From Bacillota bacterium (lineage in GTDB: Bacteria; Bacillota; Clostridia; Tissierellales; Sedimentibacteraceae): a DNA stretch of 64,000 nt. Under the pieces are notes generated by a model. The model made no database searches. It worked only from the letters and a program-made list of their open reading frames with translations, and had not been told where the DNA came from. The position numbers and the translations under genes are program-made. Positions 24,921-34,257 of the stretch are shown here, in pieces (the stretch's first letter is position 1; every line of letters starts with the position of its first letter). The stretch lies in NCBI GenBank assembly GCA_023453025.1, contig JAEXUD010000061.1, positions 80,649 through 144,648 on the forward strand. The letters run 5' to 3'.

Positions 24921-24949
24921 ATTATATCTTTTTGTTAATATAATGTCAA
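24921..24949 (-). promoter_or_regulatory. Consensus sigma-A promoter of the hyd operon
   Basis: On the minus strand TTGACA (24944-24949), exactly 17 bases, then TATAAT (24921-24926). It is a perfect match to the housekeeping consensus, which suggests strong, mainly constitutive expression of the hydrogenase. Confidence 0.85.
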
Positions 24950-24953
24950 TCAA

Positions 24954-25231
24954 TTCATTTTTTTGTCAATAATATATTGCTATATTATTGTATACTTATG
25001 AATTGACTCATTTTTATTTATTTATTTTAGTATCAATATTGTTAAATATATTTCAATATATTGAATAATAAAAAATACTTTAAAATACTAATGTACAATC
25101 ATAATATATTCAAATTTTTGTAAAACAGAATAGAAAAACTCATTTAATCTAAGTTATCGTTTTCATAAAATCTAAAATCTAATAATTTATTGTTTTTCAA
25201 TATAAATATTCAATTCATTCTGATTTGAAAA
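24954..25231. other. AT-rich spacer between hyd operon promoter and parB
   Basis: About 280 bases, over 80 percent A+T by eye, downstream of parB. I see no RNA gene, open frame, inverted repeat of note or clear terminator in it. Confidence 0.5.
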
Positions 25232-26077
25232 TCAATCTTCCATTTTCAACAAATCTAAAATTCTATTCAAATCTTCTATATTTAAATATTCAATTTCAAT
25301 TTTGCCTTTATTTTTATTCTTTTTTATATTTACCCTGGATGAAAATCGTTCTGACAACACCTCTTCTACGTATGAAATAAATTTATCCTTTTCAGGAGCT
25401 ATTCTTCTTTTCGGCTTTTTAGAATCTCTTACAAGTTTTTCGACATCTCTTACGCTTAAATCTTCGCGTATTATTTTATCAGTCATGTCTATTTGCTTTT
25501 CCGGTGATAAACTCAAAATAGCTCTTCCATGACCGGCCGATATTTCGTTTTTTACTATTTTATTTTTTACATATTCATCTAAATTTGAAAGTCTCAATAT
25601 ATTAGTAACATAAACTCTTGATTTGCCGACAATATTTGAAACCTCTTCCTGTGTTATAGCATAACGGTTCATTATAAATTCATATGCATTTGCTTCATCA
25701 ATCGGATTTAAATCTTCTCTTTGCAGGTTTTCAATCAAAGCAATTTCTGAAGCATTTTTATTTTCAATATCTCTTATAATGCAGGGTATACTTTTCAAGT
25801 TAGCATTTTTGCAAGCCCTCCATCTTCTTTCGCCTGCAATAATAGTATAAAATTCTCCATCTTTCCTGACAATTATAGGCTGTATAACTCCATACTTTTT
25901 AATGGAATCAGTAAGCTCATCAAGTTTATCCTGTTCAAATATTTTACGAGGCTGATTTGGATTTGGGCATATTAAATTTGTGTCCAGTTCTTCTATTCGC
26001 TGACTATCTTCTTTGTCTAAATCTTGTGGTATTAATGCTGACAAACCCTTACCTAAGGCTTTTCTTTTCACGGCCAT
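25232..26077 (-). CDS. parB: Chromosome partitioning protein ParB (Spo0J)
   Basis: 281 residues. The N-terminus (KALGKGLSALIP) is the ParA-stimulating segment. The CTP-binding ParB/sulfiredoxin domain includes PNQPRKIF, IVRKDGEFYTIIAGERRWRA and ALIENLQREDLNPIDEA (about residues 38-122). A helix-turn-helix (EEVSNIVGKSRVYVTNILRL) follows, then the C-terminal dimer domain. It loads at parS and slides as a CTP clamp. parA lies 15 bases upstream. GGAGGAC precedes the ATG. Confidence 0.96.
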   Translation of the reverse strand: MAVKRKALGKGLSALIPQDLDKEDSQRIEELDTNLICPNPNQPRKIFEQDKLDELTDSIKKYGVIQPIIVRKDGEFYTIIAGERRWRACKNANLKSIPCIIRDIENKNASEIALIENLQREDLNPIDEANAYEFIMNRYAITQEEVSNIVGKSRVYVTNILRLSNLDEYVKNKIVKNEISAGHGRAILSLSPEKQIDMTDKIIREDLSVRDVEKLVRDSKKPKRRIAPEKDKFISYVEEVLSERFSSRVNIKKNKNKGKIEIEYLNIEDLNRILDLLKMED

Positions 26078-26092
26078 AGAATCCTGTCCTCC

Positions 26093-26854
26093 TTAATTAT
26101 TTTTTATGATTTCATCGGTTACTTTTAAAAATGCTTCGCTGCCTGATGATTTATCATCATATATCATAATCGGCTGTCCAAAGCTGGGTGCTTCTGCTAA
26201 TCTTACATTTCTTGGTATTACCGTTCTATAAACTTTATTTTTAAAATATTTTTTTACTTCCTCTACTACCTGTACAGATAAATTGGTTCTGCCGTCATAC
26301 ATATTAAGAAGAACTCCTTCTATATCCAGCTTAGGGTTCAAATTCTTATTTACCAGATTTACAGTATCCATCAACTGACTGACACCTTCCAGTGAATAGT
26401 ATTCACATTGTATAGGTATAAGAACTGTATTTGATGCTGTCAATGCATTCAAAGATAACAAACCTAATGATGGCGGACAATCTATTATTATAAAGTCATA
26501 TCTTTTATCAATTAAGTTTATCCTTTCCTTTAAGGTTTTTTCTCTGTATCTGGTATTCGTAAGCTCAATTTCCGCACCGGCAAGCTGTATATTAGCAGGC
26601 AGTAAATCCAACCCTTCTATTTCAGTTTTAAGTATTGCTTTGTTTATGTCAAAATCCTCAATCAGAACATCATAAATTGAATATTCCAGACTATTTTTAT
26701 CAATACCAAACCCGCTGGTTGAATTTCCTTGAGGGTCTATATCAATACTTAAGACATTTTTGCCTTTTATGGCAAGAGCCGCACACAGATTTACATTCGT
26801 AGTAGTCTTTCCTACACCGCCCTTTTGATTGAATATGCTTATTACCTTAGCCAA
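26093..26854 (-). CDS. parA: Chromosome partitioning ATPase ParA (Soj)
   Basis: 253 residues, deviant Walker A KGGVGKTT (about residues 11-18), the motif DIDPQGNSTSG and the Walker B IIDCPPSLG. It is an ATP-dependent DNA-binding dimer that moves ParB-parS complexes and controls DnaA in related bacteria. The start is TTG at 26852-26854 with GGGTGA upstream. It lies between noc and parB in the standard order. Confidence 0.96.
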   Translation of the reverse strand: MAKVISIFNQKGGVGKTTTNVNLCAALAIKGKNVLSIDIDPQGNSTSGFGIDKNSLEYSIYDVLIEDFDINKAILKTEIEGLDLLPANIQLAGAEIELTNTRYREKTLKERINLIDKRYDFIIIDCPPSLGLLSLNALTASNTVLIPIQCEYYSLEGVSQLMDTVNLVNKNLNPKLDIEGVLLNMYDGRTNLSVQVVEEVKKYFKNKVYRTVIPRNVRLAEAPSFGQPIMIYDDKSSGSEAFLKVTDEIIKNN

Positions 26855-26865
26855 TTAATCACCCT

Positions 26866-27654
26866 CTACATACTTTTTTTTGGAATTTTTACTTTAATTT
26901 CAATAAATTCTTCAGATTCATCCTGCTCAAACTTAGCATCTATTCCCGTTTTGACAATTTCATTGTATGCATTCTTTATTGTGTTAATATAAATTTTATA
27001 ATTAATAAAATTTCTTACATAGCGCTTGTCCCTCATTTTCTTTTCGTTGATATCCTCGGCAATTGCATTGACAAGCTTTTCTGTTTCATTAACATTTAAT
27101 TCTTTTTTTATAACCTTTTCAACAATATTTAAAAGAAGCTCTTCATCTTCTAATTTTAATAAAGCCCTTGCGTGACGCTCACTTAATTTACCTTCTCTGA
27201 GCTTTTCTTTAACTGGCTCAGGAAGTTTCAAAATCCTCATTTTATTTGCAATAGTTGACTGTGATTTTCCAAGTTTTTCAGCCAATTGAGTCTGATTCAA
27301 TCCAAAATCTTCAATCAGTCTTTGAAATGCACAAGCTTCTTCAATGAAATCCAGATCCTCTCTCTGAAGATTTTCTATCAAAGCCATTGCTGCAGATTCC
27401 TCTTCCTTTACTTCAATTATTACAGCAGGAATAGTATCCATACCTAAAAGCTTAACTGCTTTGAAACGTCTTTCGCCGGCAACAATTTCATAAATATCAT
27501 CATAAATCTTTCTTACTGTTATAGGCTGTATAATACCATAACTTTTTATGGATTGGCTTAATTCCTCTAAAGCTTTGTCATCAAAAATCTTTCTAGGCTG
27601 GTTTTTATTAGGAATAATTTTATTAACATCTATATTGATAATATTGCTAATCAA
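26866..27654 (-). CDS. noc: ParB-like nucleoid occlusion protein Noc
   Basis: 262 residues, paralogous to ParB: PNKNQPRKIFDD, VAGERRFKAVKLLG, ALIENLQREDLDFIEEA, then the helix-turn-helix NQTQLAEKLGKSQSTIANKM. Position between rsmG and parA is the Noc position of Firmicutes. Noc binds its own sites on DNA, attaches them to the membrane and keeps the division ring off the chromosome. Start is TTG at 27652-27654 with a GGGGGAGAGG site. I found no site matching the Bacillus Noc consensus in this window. Confidence 0.9.
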   Translation of the reverse strand: MISNIINIDVNKIIPNKNQPRKIFDDKALEELSQSIKSYGIIQPITVRKIYDDIYEIVAGERRFKAVKLLGMDTIPAVIIEVKEEESAAMALIENLQREDLDFIEEACAFQRLIEDFGLNQTQLAEKLGKSQSTIANKMRILKLPEPVKEKLREGKLSERHARALLKLEDEELLLNIVEKVIKKELNVNETEKLVNAIAEDINEKKMRDKRYVRNFINYKIYINTIKNAYNEIVKTGIDAKFEQDESEEFIEIKVKIPKKSM

Positions 27655-27666
27655 GACCTCTCCCCC

Positions 27667-28380
27667 TTACACTAATGGATCCTTGTTTGGCTTTCCCGCT
27701 TTTCTCGGGTATTTTGAACTTGTTACTTCACATTTTTCAATTATAACAATTTTTCTTATAATATTTGTTCCCGGCAAACCTATTTCTTTAACATTCTTTA
27801 TTTTTCCGCCTAGTTTTTTTATTGCATTTTCAGAACTTAAAATTTCCGAGGAAATATTTTCGCTTTTATATGCAGCAAAATAACCACCAACCTTAACAAA
27901 TGGAAGACAATATTCACTGAGGACATTAAGAGGTGCTACTGCCCTTGATACACATATATCAAAGTTTTCCCTGTAATTTTCATTTTGTCCGTACTCCTCA
28001 GCTCTTCCGTGAATAAGCTCAACATTTTCTAATTCTAAATGCTTTGCAACCTCCATTAAAAAATCTATTCGTTTTCTCAGACTATCTAATAGTGTTATTT
28101 TATAATTATCATTGACAATTTTTAAGGGATACCCCGGAAAACCTCCGCCCGTACCGATGTCTATAACACTTTTTTTTTCGTTCATGTTATCATTGTCTAT
28201 TAATAAAATACTGTCTAAAAAATGTTTAACATAAATTTCCTCATCATCTTCTATGGATGTTATGTTAATTTTTTGATTCCATTCCTTCAATAAATCTCGA
28301 TACTTAATAAATTTGTTATCAACACCACTGCTGTAAGGAATATTTAATTGTTTAAATCCATCTTCCAATGTTTTTATCAA
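27667..28380 (-). CDS. rsmG: 16S rRNA (guanine-527-N7)-methyltransferase
   Basis: 237 residues. SAM-binding motif VIDIGTGGGFPGYPLKI (about residues 72-88), VSRAVAPLNVLSEYCLPFV (about residues 137-155), and the upstream ITSIEDDEEIYVKHFLDS segment typical of the family. The start is TTG at 28378-28380 with GGAGA upstream. It lies between mnmG and noc in the usual order. Loss of this enzyme gives low-level streptomycin resistance in other bacteria. Confidence 0.95.
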   Translation of the reverse strand: MIKTLEDGFKQLNIPYSSGVDNKFIKYRDLLKEWNQKINITSIEDDEEIYVKHFLDSILLIDNDNMNEKKSVIDIGTGGGFPGYPLKIVNDNYKITLLDSLRKRIDFLMEVAKHLELENVELIHGRAEEYGQNENYRENFDICVSRAVAPLNVLSEYCLPFVKVGGYFAAYKSENISSEILSSENAIKKLGGKIKNVKEIGLPGTNIIRKIVIIEKCEVTSSKYPRKAGKPNKDPLV

Positions 28381-28448
28381 GGTAATCTCCTATAATTGAT
28401 TTATACAAGAGGTCAGCGAAAAATCTCATAGTGCAGCACCTCATTATT

Positions 28449-30347
28449 TTATTCTTTAGAATTATTATTATATGTCATCAAATAAATTAAAATCACATTT
28501 ATATCTGAAGGTGATACTCCTGATATTCGCGACGCCTGACCTATAGAATCAGGTCTTATTTTATTAAGCTTTTGTCTTGCTTCCAGTCTTAAGCTGCCAA
28601 CATTGTTATAATCAATGTCTTTTGGAATTTTTTTATTTTCCAGTTTTTTAAACTGTTCAACTTGGTTTATTTGCTTTGCAATATAGCCTTCATATTTTAT
28701 TATAGTTTCAACATAATCCCTGATTTCCTTCTCCAAAGGCTCTCTGGCTTCGTCTAATGCCAGCGTATTATTATAATTAAGCTCCACCCTTTTTAAAAGT
28801 TCATAAAGGCTCAAAGGCATTTTAAGCGGAACACTTCCTATGCTTTCTAAAATATCATTAACTTCAGATTTCGGAGTTATTTTAATATTTTTTAGTCTTT
28901 CTATTTCATTTTCAATTTTTTGTTTTTTATTTTTATAGTTTATATATCTTTCTTCCGTAACAAGACCTATTTCGTAGCCTTTTTCTGTAAGTCTTTCATC
29001 TGCATTGTCCTGCCTTAATAAAAGTCTGTACTCTGCCCTGGATGTCATCATACGATAGGGTTCATTTGTTCCCTTAGTTACAAGATCATCTATTAACACT
29101 CCTATATATGCCTCTGAACGATCCAAAATAAGAGGTTCTCTGTTTTCCAGGCTCATTGCTGCATTTATTCCGGCAATCAGTCCCTGAGCAGCAGCCTCTT
29201 CATAGCCTGAACTGCCATTTACCTGACCTGCAAAAAATAAGTTCTTTATGCTTATTAATTCCAAACTTAACTTAAGCTGTATCGGATCAATGCAGTCATA
29301 TTCTATGGCGTACGCAGGTCTCATTATCTGGCAGTTCTCCAGACCGATCATTGTTCTGTACATTGGTATTTGAACCTCATATGGCAATGAAGAGCTCATT
29401 CCCTGGATATACATTTCTTTTGTATCCAGACCTTCTGGTTCAACAAAAAGCTGATGCCTTTCCTTATCCGAAAATTTTACTACCTTATCCTCAATTGAGG
29501 GGCAATACCTGGGTCCTATACTTTTTATAACTCCTTCATACAAAGGAGACCTGTTTAAATTTTCTCTGATAATTTGATGAGTTTTTTCAGTTGTATATGT
29601 TATATAGCACGGAACCTGTTCTATATCAACTTTTTTAGTCATAAATGAAAACGGAATTATTTCATCATCACCTGCCTGTGCTTCCATTACTTCATAATTT
29701 ATTGAATCGGAATGAATTCTGGCAGGTGTTCCGGTTTTAAATTTTCTAAGCTGTACGCCTAAATTCATAAGTGACTCAGACAACTCATTTGCAGGTGCTA
29801 ATCCATCAGGTCCGGAGGGATAATTTAATTCTCCTATATATATCTTTCCTTTTAGGTAGGTTCCGGTAGTTGCAATTACAGCTTTTGCATTGTAATATGC
29901 TCCAAGCTTTGTATATACATTGAAGCTTTTATCTTCTTTTATTTCAAGTCTGGTAACTTCGGACTGAATTATTTTAAGATTTTCCTGATCCTCTAAAACC
30001 CTTTTCATTTCAGTATGATATTTTCTTTTATCCGCCTGAGCTCTCAAGGAATGTACTGCCGGTCCTTTAGAACGATTAAGCATCTTACATTGTATCATAG
30101 TTTTATCTATATTTAAAGCCATTTCTCCGCCAAGCGCATCTATTTCCCTGACCAAGTGACCCTTTGCAGTTCCTCCTATATTGGGGTTGCAGGGCATCAT
30201 TGCTATTGAATCAAGGCTCATTGTAAGCACAATTGTCTTTTTTCCAAGGCGTGCACTTGCCAAGGATGCTTCACATCCTGCATGCCCTGCTCCAATAACA
30301 ACCACATCTACGCTTTCAGCAAGAAAATCTCTTACTCTTTCTTCCAT
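28449..30347 (-). CDS. mnmG: tRNA uridine-34 carboxymethylaminomethyl enzyme MnmG
   Basis: About 632 residues from the ATG at 30345-30347, chosen because GAGG lies 6 bases upstream and it starts 11 bases after the mnmE stop; an upstream ATG at 30374 would overlap mnmE. FAD site VVVIGAGHAGCEA, the conserved CNPNIGGTAKGHL with a catalytic Cys, YCPSIEDKVVKF, and the C-terminal RISGVSPSDINVILIYL helices are all present. With MnmE it modifies the wobble uridine of tRNAs reading NNA/NNG codons. Confidence 0.96.
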   Translation of the reverse strand: MEERVRDFLAESVDVVVIGAGHAGCEASLASARLGKKTIVLTMSLDSIAMMPCNPNIGGTAKGHLVREIDALGGEMALNIDKTMIQCKMLNRSKGPAVHSLRAQADKRKYHTEMKRVLEDQENLKIIQSEVTRLEIKEDKSFNVYTKLGAYYNAKAVIATTGTYLKGKIYIGELNYPSGPDGLAPANELSESLMNLGVQLRKFKTGTPARIHSDSINYEVMEAQAGDDEIIPFSFMTKKVDIEQVPCYITYTTEKTHQIIRENLNRSPLYEGVIKSIGPRYCPSIEDKVVKFSDKERHQLFVEPEGLDTKEMYIQGMSSSLPYEVQIPMYRTMIGLENCQIMRPAYAIEYDCIDPIQLKLSLELISIKNLFFAGQVNGSSGYEEAAAQGLIAGINAAMSLENREPLILDRSEAYIGVLIDDLVTKGTNEPYRMMTSRAEYRLLLRQDNADERLTEKGYEIGLVTEERYINYKNKKQKIENEIERLKNIKITPKSEVNDILESIGSVPLKMPLSLYELLKRVELNYNNTLALDEAREPLEKEIRDYVETIIKYEGYIAKQINQVEQFKKLENKKIPKDIDYNNVGSLRLEARQKLNKIRPDSIGQASRISGVSPSDINVILIYLMTYNNNSKE

Positions 30348-30358
30348 CTTGTTCCTCT

Positions 30359-31726
30359 TTACTTTCCTATGCAAAATTCATTGAATATTTTGTCCATTAA
30401 ATCATCACTCACTGTCCTGCCAACAATCAAACCTAAATATTCCATAGATTTTTTAAGATCAATTTCAATAAAATCTATGGTCATTCCCATATCAATTGAG
30501 TTTAAAACCTCTTCAAGGCTGCTTCTTGCATTTATGAGAAGGGTTTTATGCCTTAAATTGTTAATAATCAATTCATCACTTACATTTATATTTCCTTCGA
30601 AAAACATCTCGCTTATTTTTTCTATTATTTCATCCAATCCTTGATTTTTCAGCACTGAAATATTTATTATTTTTTTTGCAATATCTTCATACTTACTTAA
30701 ATCAAGCTTGTTTTTCAGATCTGTTTTATTTTTTATATAAATAACCTTTTTATTTTCAAGAAATTTAAGTATTTTTTCATCTTCATTTTCCAGCTCTCTT
30801 GATGAATCAAAAATCATAATAACCAAATCGGCTTCATCAACCTTTTGAAGAGCCTTTTCAACTCCGATTTTTTCTACCTTGTCTTCTGTATCCCTTATTC
30901 CTGCCGTATCAATAATTCTTAGCGGAACTCCTTTGATGTTCACGTACTCTTCAATAGTATCTCTTGTAGTTCCAGGAATCTCTGTAACTATGGCACGGTT
31001 TTCATTTAACAGAAAATTCATGAGTGAGGATTTACCTACATTCGGCTTTCCTAAAATTACAGTCTTAATTCCTTCCTTGAATATCTTTCCGGTATCTGCA
31101 GTCTTTATCAATCTGTCTAATTTATATATTAAATTTTCACTGAGCTCTTTTACCTTGCTTATTGTTATTTCATCTTCATCATATTCCGGAAAATCAATAT
31201 TAACCTCAATATTTGCAAGAAGCTCCATAATCCAGCTTATAATTTCGTTGATTTCCTTTGACAATCTTCCTTCTAAATGATTAACAGAAACTTTATGACT
31301 TGATTCAGTTTTAGAATTAATGATGTCAATAACTGCTTCTGCCTGGGTAAGGTCTATCCTTCCATTAAGAAATGCCCTTTTTGTAAATTCTCCTGGTTCA
31401 GCAATCCTGCATTCATAATTTAAGATTGCTTCCAATATTTTTTTTGCAGAAATAATTCCGCCATGACAATTTATTTCTATAATATCTTCTCTTGTATACG
31501 TATTAGGACCTTTCATGTAGGATATCAACACTTCGTCAATTATTTTATTGTCATTATCCACAATGTACCCATAATGAAGATACCTTGGCCTCAAATTTAT
31601 TTCTTTATTTTTATTTTTAAATATTTGTTCTGCAATATTTAAAGCATTATCTCCGCTAATTCTTACTATATTAATACCTGCATTACCCAGAAATGTAGCA
31701 ATTGCAGCTATTGTATCAGTACTCAT
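30359..31726 (-). CDS. mnmE: tRNA modification GTPase MnmE
   Basis: 455 residues. The N-terminal folate-binding domain ends near residue 118. A helical domain holds an inserted G domain: G1 GKPNVGKSS (about residues 224-232), G2 TTRD, G3 DTAGIRD and G4 NKTD. The protein ends in the obligatory FCIGK with the catalytic Cys. The partner of MnmG, whose gene follows directly. Upstream gap to jag contains one hairpin. Confidence 0.97.
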   Translation of the reverse strand: MSTDTIAAIATFLGNAGINIVRISGDNALNIAEQIFKNKNKEINLRPRYLHYGYIVDNDNKIIDEVLISYMKGPNTYTREDIIEINCHGGIISAKKILEAILNYECRIAEPGEFTKRAFLNGRIDLTQAEAVIDIINSKTESSHKVSVNHLEGRLSKEINEIISWIMELLANIEVNIDFPEYDEDEITISKVKELSENLIYKLDRLIKTADTGKIFKEGIKTVILGKPNVGKSSLMNFLLNENRAIVTEIPGTTRDTIEEYVNIKGVPLRIIDTAGIRDTEDKVEKIGVEKALQKVDEADLVIMIFDSSRELENEDEKILKFLENKKVIYIKNKTDLKNKLDLSKYEDIAKKIINISVLKNQGLDEIIEKISEMFFEGNINVSDELIINNLRHKTLLINARSSLEEVLNSIDMGMTIDFIEIDLKKSMEYLGLIVGRTVSDDLMDKIFNEFCIGK

Positions 31727-31801
31727 TAAATCACCATATCTTTCTAATTATATATTTTACATTATTTCACATTAAATGTACATAACAATATAAAAGAAAT
31801 A

Positions 31802-31822
31802 TAACCCGGAGCGTCCGGGTTA
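31802..31822 (-). terminator. Stem-loop between jag and mnmE
   Basis: TAACCCGGA / TCCGGGTTA with a 3-base loop, 13 bases past the jag stop, followed on the minus strand by ATATTTCTTTT. This is a probable, perhaps partial, terminator that separates the rpmH-jag group from mnmE-rsmG. Confidence 0.6.
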
Positions 31823-31834
31823 CTAAATTACTTC

Positions 31835-32461
31835 TTATTTTAAGTCAATTACAACTTTTCTGTAAGGCTCGTCACCTTCGGAATAGGTTATGATATCTTC
31901 ATAATCCTGTAAAGTAGAATGTATTATTCTTCTTTCATAAGGATTCATTGGCTCAAGTCTTACCTTGTGCTTGTAATATCTGCATTTGTCAGCCATTTTA
32001 TTTGCCAGCTTCTTTAACGTTTCTTCTCTTTTTGCCCTATAATCTTCAACATTGAAAATAACTCTTACATAGTTTTGTCTTCCTCTGTTTACGATTAAGT
32101 TTAAAAGAAATTGAATTTCATCTAAATTTTTTCCTCTTTTTCCTATCATTATTCCTTTGTCGTCTTCGTTGATTTTGACTATATCAACTTTTAATACATT
32201 GTCTGAAAAATCTACTTCATATTCCGCTTCAATATCCATCTTCTTAAGCAAAATTTCAAAAAATTGCTTGGTTCTTTCTTCCGGTCCTTTAGTAACTGTT
32301 ACTTTAACTTTTGCATTTTTACTTCCAATCAAACCAAACAGACCCTTTGATGGTTCACTTATTACTTCAACGGCCACTTCTTCCTTTTCAGCTCCGAGTT
32401 CTTCTAACGCTGCTTTCACAGCTTCATCGACAGTAGCCCTTTCTATAGTTACATTTTTCAT
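31835..32461 (-). CDS. jag: Jag/KhpB RNA-binding protein
   Basis: 208 residues in three parts: the Jag N-terminal domain (residues 1-52, with PSKGLFGLIGSKNAKV), a KH domain (GIMIGKRGKNLDEIQFLL, about residues 108-125) and an R3H domain (RLEPMNPYERRIIHSTL, about residues 172-188). In other Firmicutes it binds RNA with KhpA and affects cell elongation. It starts directly after the yidC stop and is coupled to it. Confidence 0.94.
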   Translation of the reverse strand: MKNVTIERATVDEAVKAALEELGAEKEEVAVEVISEPSKGLFGLIGSKNAKVKVTVTKGPEERTKQFFEILLKKMDIEAEYEVDFSDNVLKVDIVKINEDDKGIMIGKRGKNLDEIQFLLNLIVNRGRQNYVRVIFNVEDYRAKREETLKKLANKMADKCRYYKHKVRLEPMNPYERRIIHSTLQDYEDIITYSEGDEPYRKVVIDLK

Positions 32462-33280
32462 CTATTTTAATTCCTCCTTAGGATTTTTGGACGAATTCAT
32501 AACAACATACTGTTGTACTAACTGGAATATATTTGATATAACCCAATACAAGCCTAATCCTGCAGGAAACTGAATACCAAATACGAATATCATAACAGGC
32601 ATCATCATGTTCATTGATTTTTGAGTTGCCTGTTGTTGTTCATTCACGGATGGCTGAGAAGCTGATGTCATTTTTGTAGTTAAATATGTTGTAAGTGCTG
32701 AAGCTGCTGCCAGAATCGGAATTGCTGCACCAATGAACGGAAGTGACACGCCTCCCATGGAAAGACCGTTTACCATATTTACTAAGCTCTCACTGACACC
32801 CTTAGCCACATCCTCTAAAACAAATATATGATTTTCCGTAAATCCTAAATCCTTTATCCATAAAAAAGATTTATTTATTGAATCAAAAAATGCTTGATCT
32901 TGAAAAACAAATTGTACCGGATCTCTTATTACGTAAAAAAATGAAATAAGTATTGGAAATTGAATAAGCATAGGCAGACATCCCGCAAATGGACTGTAAT
33001 TTGCTTCCTTGTACAATTCCATTTGTTTTCTTTGAAGTGTCTGGGGATCTTTTCCGTATTTTTCCTGAAGCTCTTTTATTTTAGGATTTAATTCCTGCAT
33101 TTTTTTCATTGATTTTGATTGCTTGATTGTAAACGGCAGCATAATTGCTTTAAAAATTATTGTTGATAATATTATTGCTATTGCATATGCTGAAATATAT
33201 TTAGTATCCAATACAGATACCATATTGTATAATAATTTAACAAGCATGCCCATTGGTTTTGCTATAAAATCTAAATTCAT
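32462..33280 (-). CDS. yidC: Membrane protein insertase YidC (SpoIIIJ/OxaA)
   Basis: 272 residues, the Gram-positive length without the large periplasmic domain. Membrane segments near residues 8-20, 32-53 (ISAYAIAIILSTIIFKAIMLPF), 98-117, 178-198 and 228-252. The cytoplasmic loop KQSKSMKKMQELNPKIKELQ follows the first core helix. I see no lipobox Cys at the N-terminus. It inserts membrane proteins with or without the Sec channel. GGAGGAATT precedes the ATG. Confidence 0.94.
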   Translation of the reverse strand: MNLDFIAKPMGMLVKLLYNMVSVLDTKYISAYAIAIILSTIIFKAIMLPFTIKQSKSMKKMQELNPKIKELQEKYGKDPQTLQRKQMELYKEANYSPFAGCLPMLIQFPILISFFYVIRDPVQFVFQDQAFFDSINKSFLWIKDLGFTENHIFVLEDVAKGVSESLVNMVNGLSMGGVSLPFIGAAIPILAAASALTTYLTTKMTSASQPSVNEQQQATQKSMNMMMPVMIFVFGIQFPAGLGLYWVISNIFQLVQQYVVMNSSKNPKEELK

Positions 33281-33292
33281 AATTCCTCCGTA

Positions 33293-33502
33293 TTATTTCA
33301 AAGGGTCATAACCACCTGGATTGAATGGATGGCACCTGAGTATTCTTCTAACACCTAAATATGAGCCTTTAATGAAACCATATTTTTGTAACGCTTCCAC
33401 AAAGTATTGAGAACATGTAGGATAAAATCTGCAATGTCTTATTCCAGATCTTGAAGAAAATTTCTGATAAATTTGTATAATAAAGATTAATATTTTACTT
33501 AT
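33293..33502 (-). CDS. yidD: Membrane protein insertion efficiency factor YidD, probable AUA start
   Basis: 69 residues. The family core is complete: IYQKFSSRSGIRHCRFYPTC, then SQYFVEALQKYG, RRILRCHPFNPGGYDPLK, with three Cys. No ATG, GTG or TTG occurs in frame between an upstream in-frame TAA and the conserved core. The codon aligned with the usual Met is ATA at 33500-33502, and AAGGGTGAT lies 4 bases before it. The start overlaps the rnpA stop by 8 bases. ATT codons further in are alternatives. It lies between rnpA and yidC, as in nearly all bacteria. Confidence 0.88.
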   Translation of the reverse strand: MSKILIFIIQIYQKFSSRSGIRHCRFYPTCSQYFVEALQKYGFIKGSYLGVRRILRCHPFNPGGYDPLK

Positions 33503-33836
33503 TTAAATCACCCTTTAATAAATTTTTTCTTTTCATCAACTTATTAAACGATTTTTCCAGACTCTTATAATCGGATTCAGTTGCGTTAACTCTGGCCATT
33601 ATGACAAAATCATAGCCTTCTTTAAAAGTACACTCATTTAATCTGACTATTTCCTTCAGTCTTCTTCTTATAAAGTTTCTTGATACTGCTTTTTTTATTT
33701 TCTTTGCAGTTGTGAAACCAAATCTATTATATCCCAGATTATTTTTTTTCACAAATAAAACAAGATTATAATCAGAAATTGAATCATTGCAATTATAAAC
33801 TGATTTATATTCTGTATTTTTTTTTATTATTATCAT
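33495..33836 (-). CDS. rnpA: Ribonuclease P protein component
   Basis: 113 residues. The RNR signature region is KKAVSRNFIRRRLKEIVRL (about residues 49-67), in a basic protein that begins IIKKNTEYKSVYN. It helps the RNase P RNA bind and trim tRNA precursors. AAGG lies upstream of the ATG at 33834-33836. It follows rpmH and overlaps yidD. Confidence 0.94.
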   Translation of the reverse strand: MIIIKKNTEYKSVYNCNDSISDYNLVLFVKKNNLGYNRFGFTTAKKIKKAVSRNFIRRRLKEIVRLNECTFKEGYDFVIMARVNATESDYKSLEKSFNKLMKRKNLLKGDLNK

Positions 33837-33875
33837 TAATTTACCTTAATATTCGTATGTTTACAATTGGAATAA

Positions 33876-33895
33876 AAGGCCACAAATGCGGCCTT
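33876..33895 (-). terminator. Hairpin overlapping the rpmH stop codon
   Basis: AAGGCC / GGCCTT with an 8-base loop, then TTTTATT on the minus strand. The first arm overlaps the rpmH TAA. It probably acts as a partial terminator so that L34 mRNA exceeds rnpA mRNA. Confidence 0.6.
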
Positions 33896-34028
33896 ATGCT
33901 GACAATTTTTTTCTACCCTTTGCCCTTCTTCTTTTTAAAACATTTCTACCATTTTTTGTGCTCATTCTTTTTAAAAATCCATGCTCACTGCTTCTTTGTC
34001 TTCTTTTTGGCTGATAAGTTCTTTTCAT
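33894..34028 (-). CDS. rpmH: 50S ribosomal protein L34
   Basis: 44 residues, very basic: MKRTYQPKRRQRSSEHGFLK, then MSTKNGRNVLKRRRAKGRKKLSA, matching the family over its full length. AAGGAGGTG precedes the ATG by 8 bases. It is the first gene of the leftward operon from the origin and has a near-consensus promoter. Confidence 0.98.
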   Translation of the reverse strand: MKRTYQPKRRQRSSEHGFLKRMSTKNGRNVLKRRRAKGRKKLSA

Positions 34029-34091
34029 TAAAAAAACACCTCCTTGTACAACAGATATCTATATCAATATCTAAAATTTTCATGTTTATAA

Positions 34092-34120
34092 ATTATAATA
34101 TTTTTAAATTCTTATGTCAA
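34092..34120 (-). promoter_or_regulatory. Consensus sigma-A promoter of the rpmH operon
   Basis: On the minus strand TTGACA (34115-34120), 17 bases, TATAAT (34092-34097). The start would lie near 34085, giving a leader of about 57 bases. Confidence 0.85.
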
Positions 34121-34257
34121 CACAGAAAAATATTATAATAATGTTTATGACCTTTATGCAAGCAATCTTATATAATTTTAGATTAGCTATTGTAATATAC
34201 TACATTTTCATAATTATTGCAATTATTTTTTAAAATAATTAAAATTAAAATTGAAAT

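Noticed and set aside
28390..28448. Weak inverted repeat GAGGT / ACCTC between mnmG and rsmG.
   Set aside because: Only five pairs with a long loop; could be chance in this sequence.
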